A stretch of DNA of 64,000 nt, from NCBI RefSeq assembly GCF_964340395.1, contig NC_135554.1, positions 28,575,130 to 28,639,129 on the forward strand. Direction: 5' to 3'. The notes beneath the pieces were generated by a model. That model saw nothing but the letters and a program-made list of their open reading frames with translations. It did no database searches and was not told where the DNA came from. Numbering within the stretch: position 1 is the first letter of the stretch; every line of letters begins with the position of its first letter. Positions 63,985 to 64,000 of the stretch are shown here, in pieces. Both the position numbers and the translations under genes were made by a program. Source of the DNA: Glandiceps talaboti. Lineage: Eukaryota > Hemichordata > Enteropneusta > Spengelidae.

Positions 63985-64000
63985 TCTGTCTGTCTGTCTG
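63985..64000. repeat. (CTGT)n microsatellite cut by window edge
   Basis: Four units run to the last base, so the array continues outside. Confidence 0.85.

Overview
This is a stretch of AT-rich animal nuclear DNA, probably from a marine invertebrate (inference). It has one minus-strand gene with small phase-matched exons and kilobase introns. Around it lie dense microsatellites, decayed non-LTR retrotransposons with a C-terminal CCHC knuckle, tRNA-derived SINEs, palindromic and short-inverted-repeat elements, and Helitron-like tandem-core elements. There are no operons, ribosomal genes or CRISPR arrays. I could not fix the phylum from sequence alone.

The gene. Nine minus-strand exons chain with compatible splice phase at every junction: 34649-34699, 28528-28589, 27440-27670, 19824-19926, 16280-16413, 7320-7442, 4963-5042, 4357-4528 and the terminal exon 425-3302. 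Joined, they give 3834 nt, or 1277 residues plus a stop, still open at the N terminus. The product is a type I single-pass membrane protein. It has a short, probably N-glycosylated ectodomain whose membrane-proximal part looks SEA-like, one transmembrane helix, and a disordered tail of about 1,100 residues that is highly charged. The tail carries at least seven copies of a basic-Q-D/E-S-acidic motif (RQDSISEEE, KQESISEED and similar), which looks like a phosphorylation or 14-3-3 docking array. I do not recognise the family. Two further minus-strand segments (41817-41978 and 52498-52590) continue the chain in phase 0 and are Cys-rich, so they are candidate ectodomain exons. A signal-peptide-bearing ORF at 63111-63380 could be the first exon or a separate small secreted protein.

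The introns and flanks. Five loci (7.6-8.2, 20.0-21.2, 33.7-34.4, 37.9-38.5 and 54.1/55.7 kb) belong to one element family. It has a ~145 bp tandem core, an internal microsatellite and 13 bp inverted subterminal repeats. A second tandem-core element (14.7-16.0 kb) ends in a near-perfect hairpin. A TTAA-flanked MITE family has copies at 5.26, 23.87 and 62.5 kb. Foldback elements sit at 3.87, 18.3, 22.1 and 37.1 kb, a hAT-like relic at 47.6-49.6 kb, and a 1.85 kb inverted-repeat element at 25.2-27.1 kb. Non-LTR retrotransposon remains lie at 18.7-19.2, 31.2-33.5 and 62.0-62.5 kb, and SINEs at 10.27 and 42.49 kb. The largest tandem array is a ~60-copy 30/31 bp minisatellite at 56.28-58.10 kb with 394 bp and 212 bp higher-order periods.
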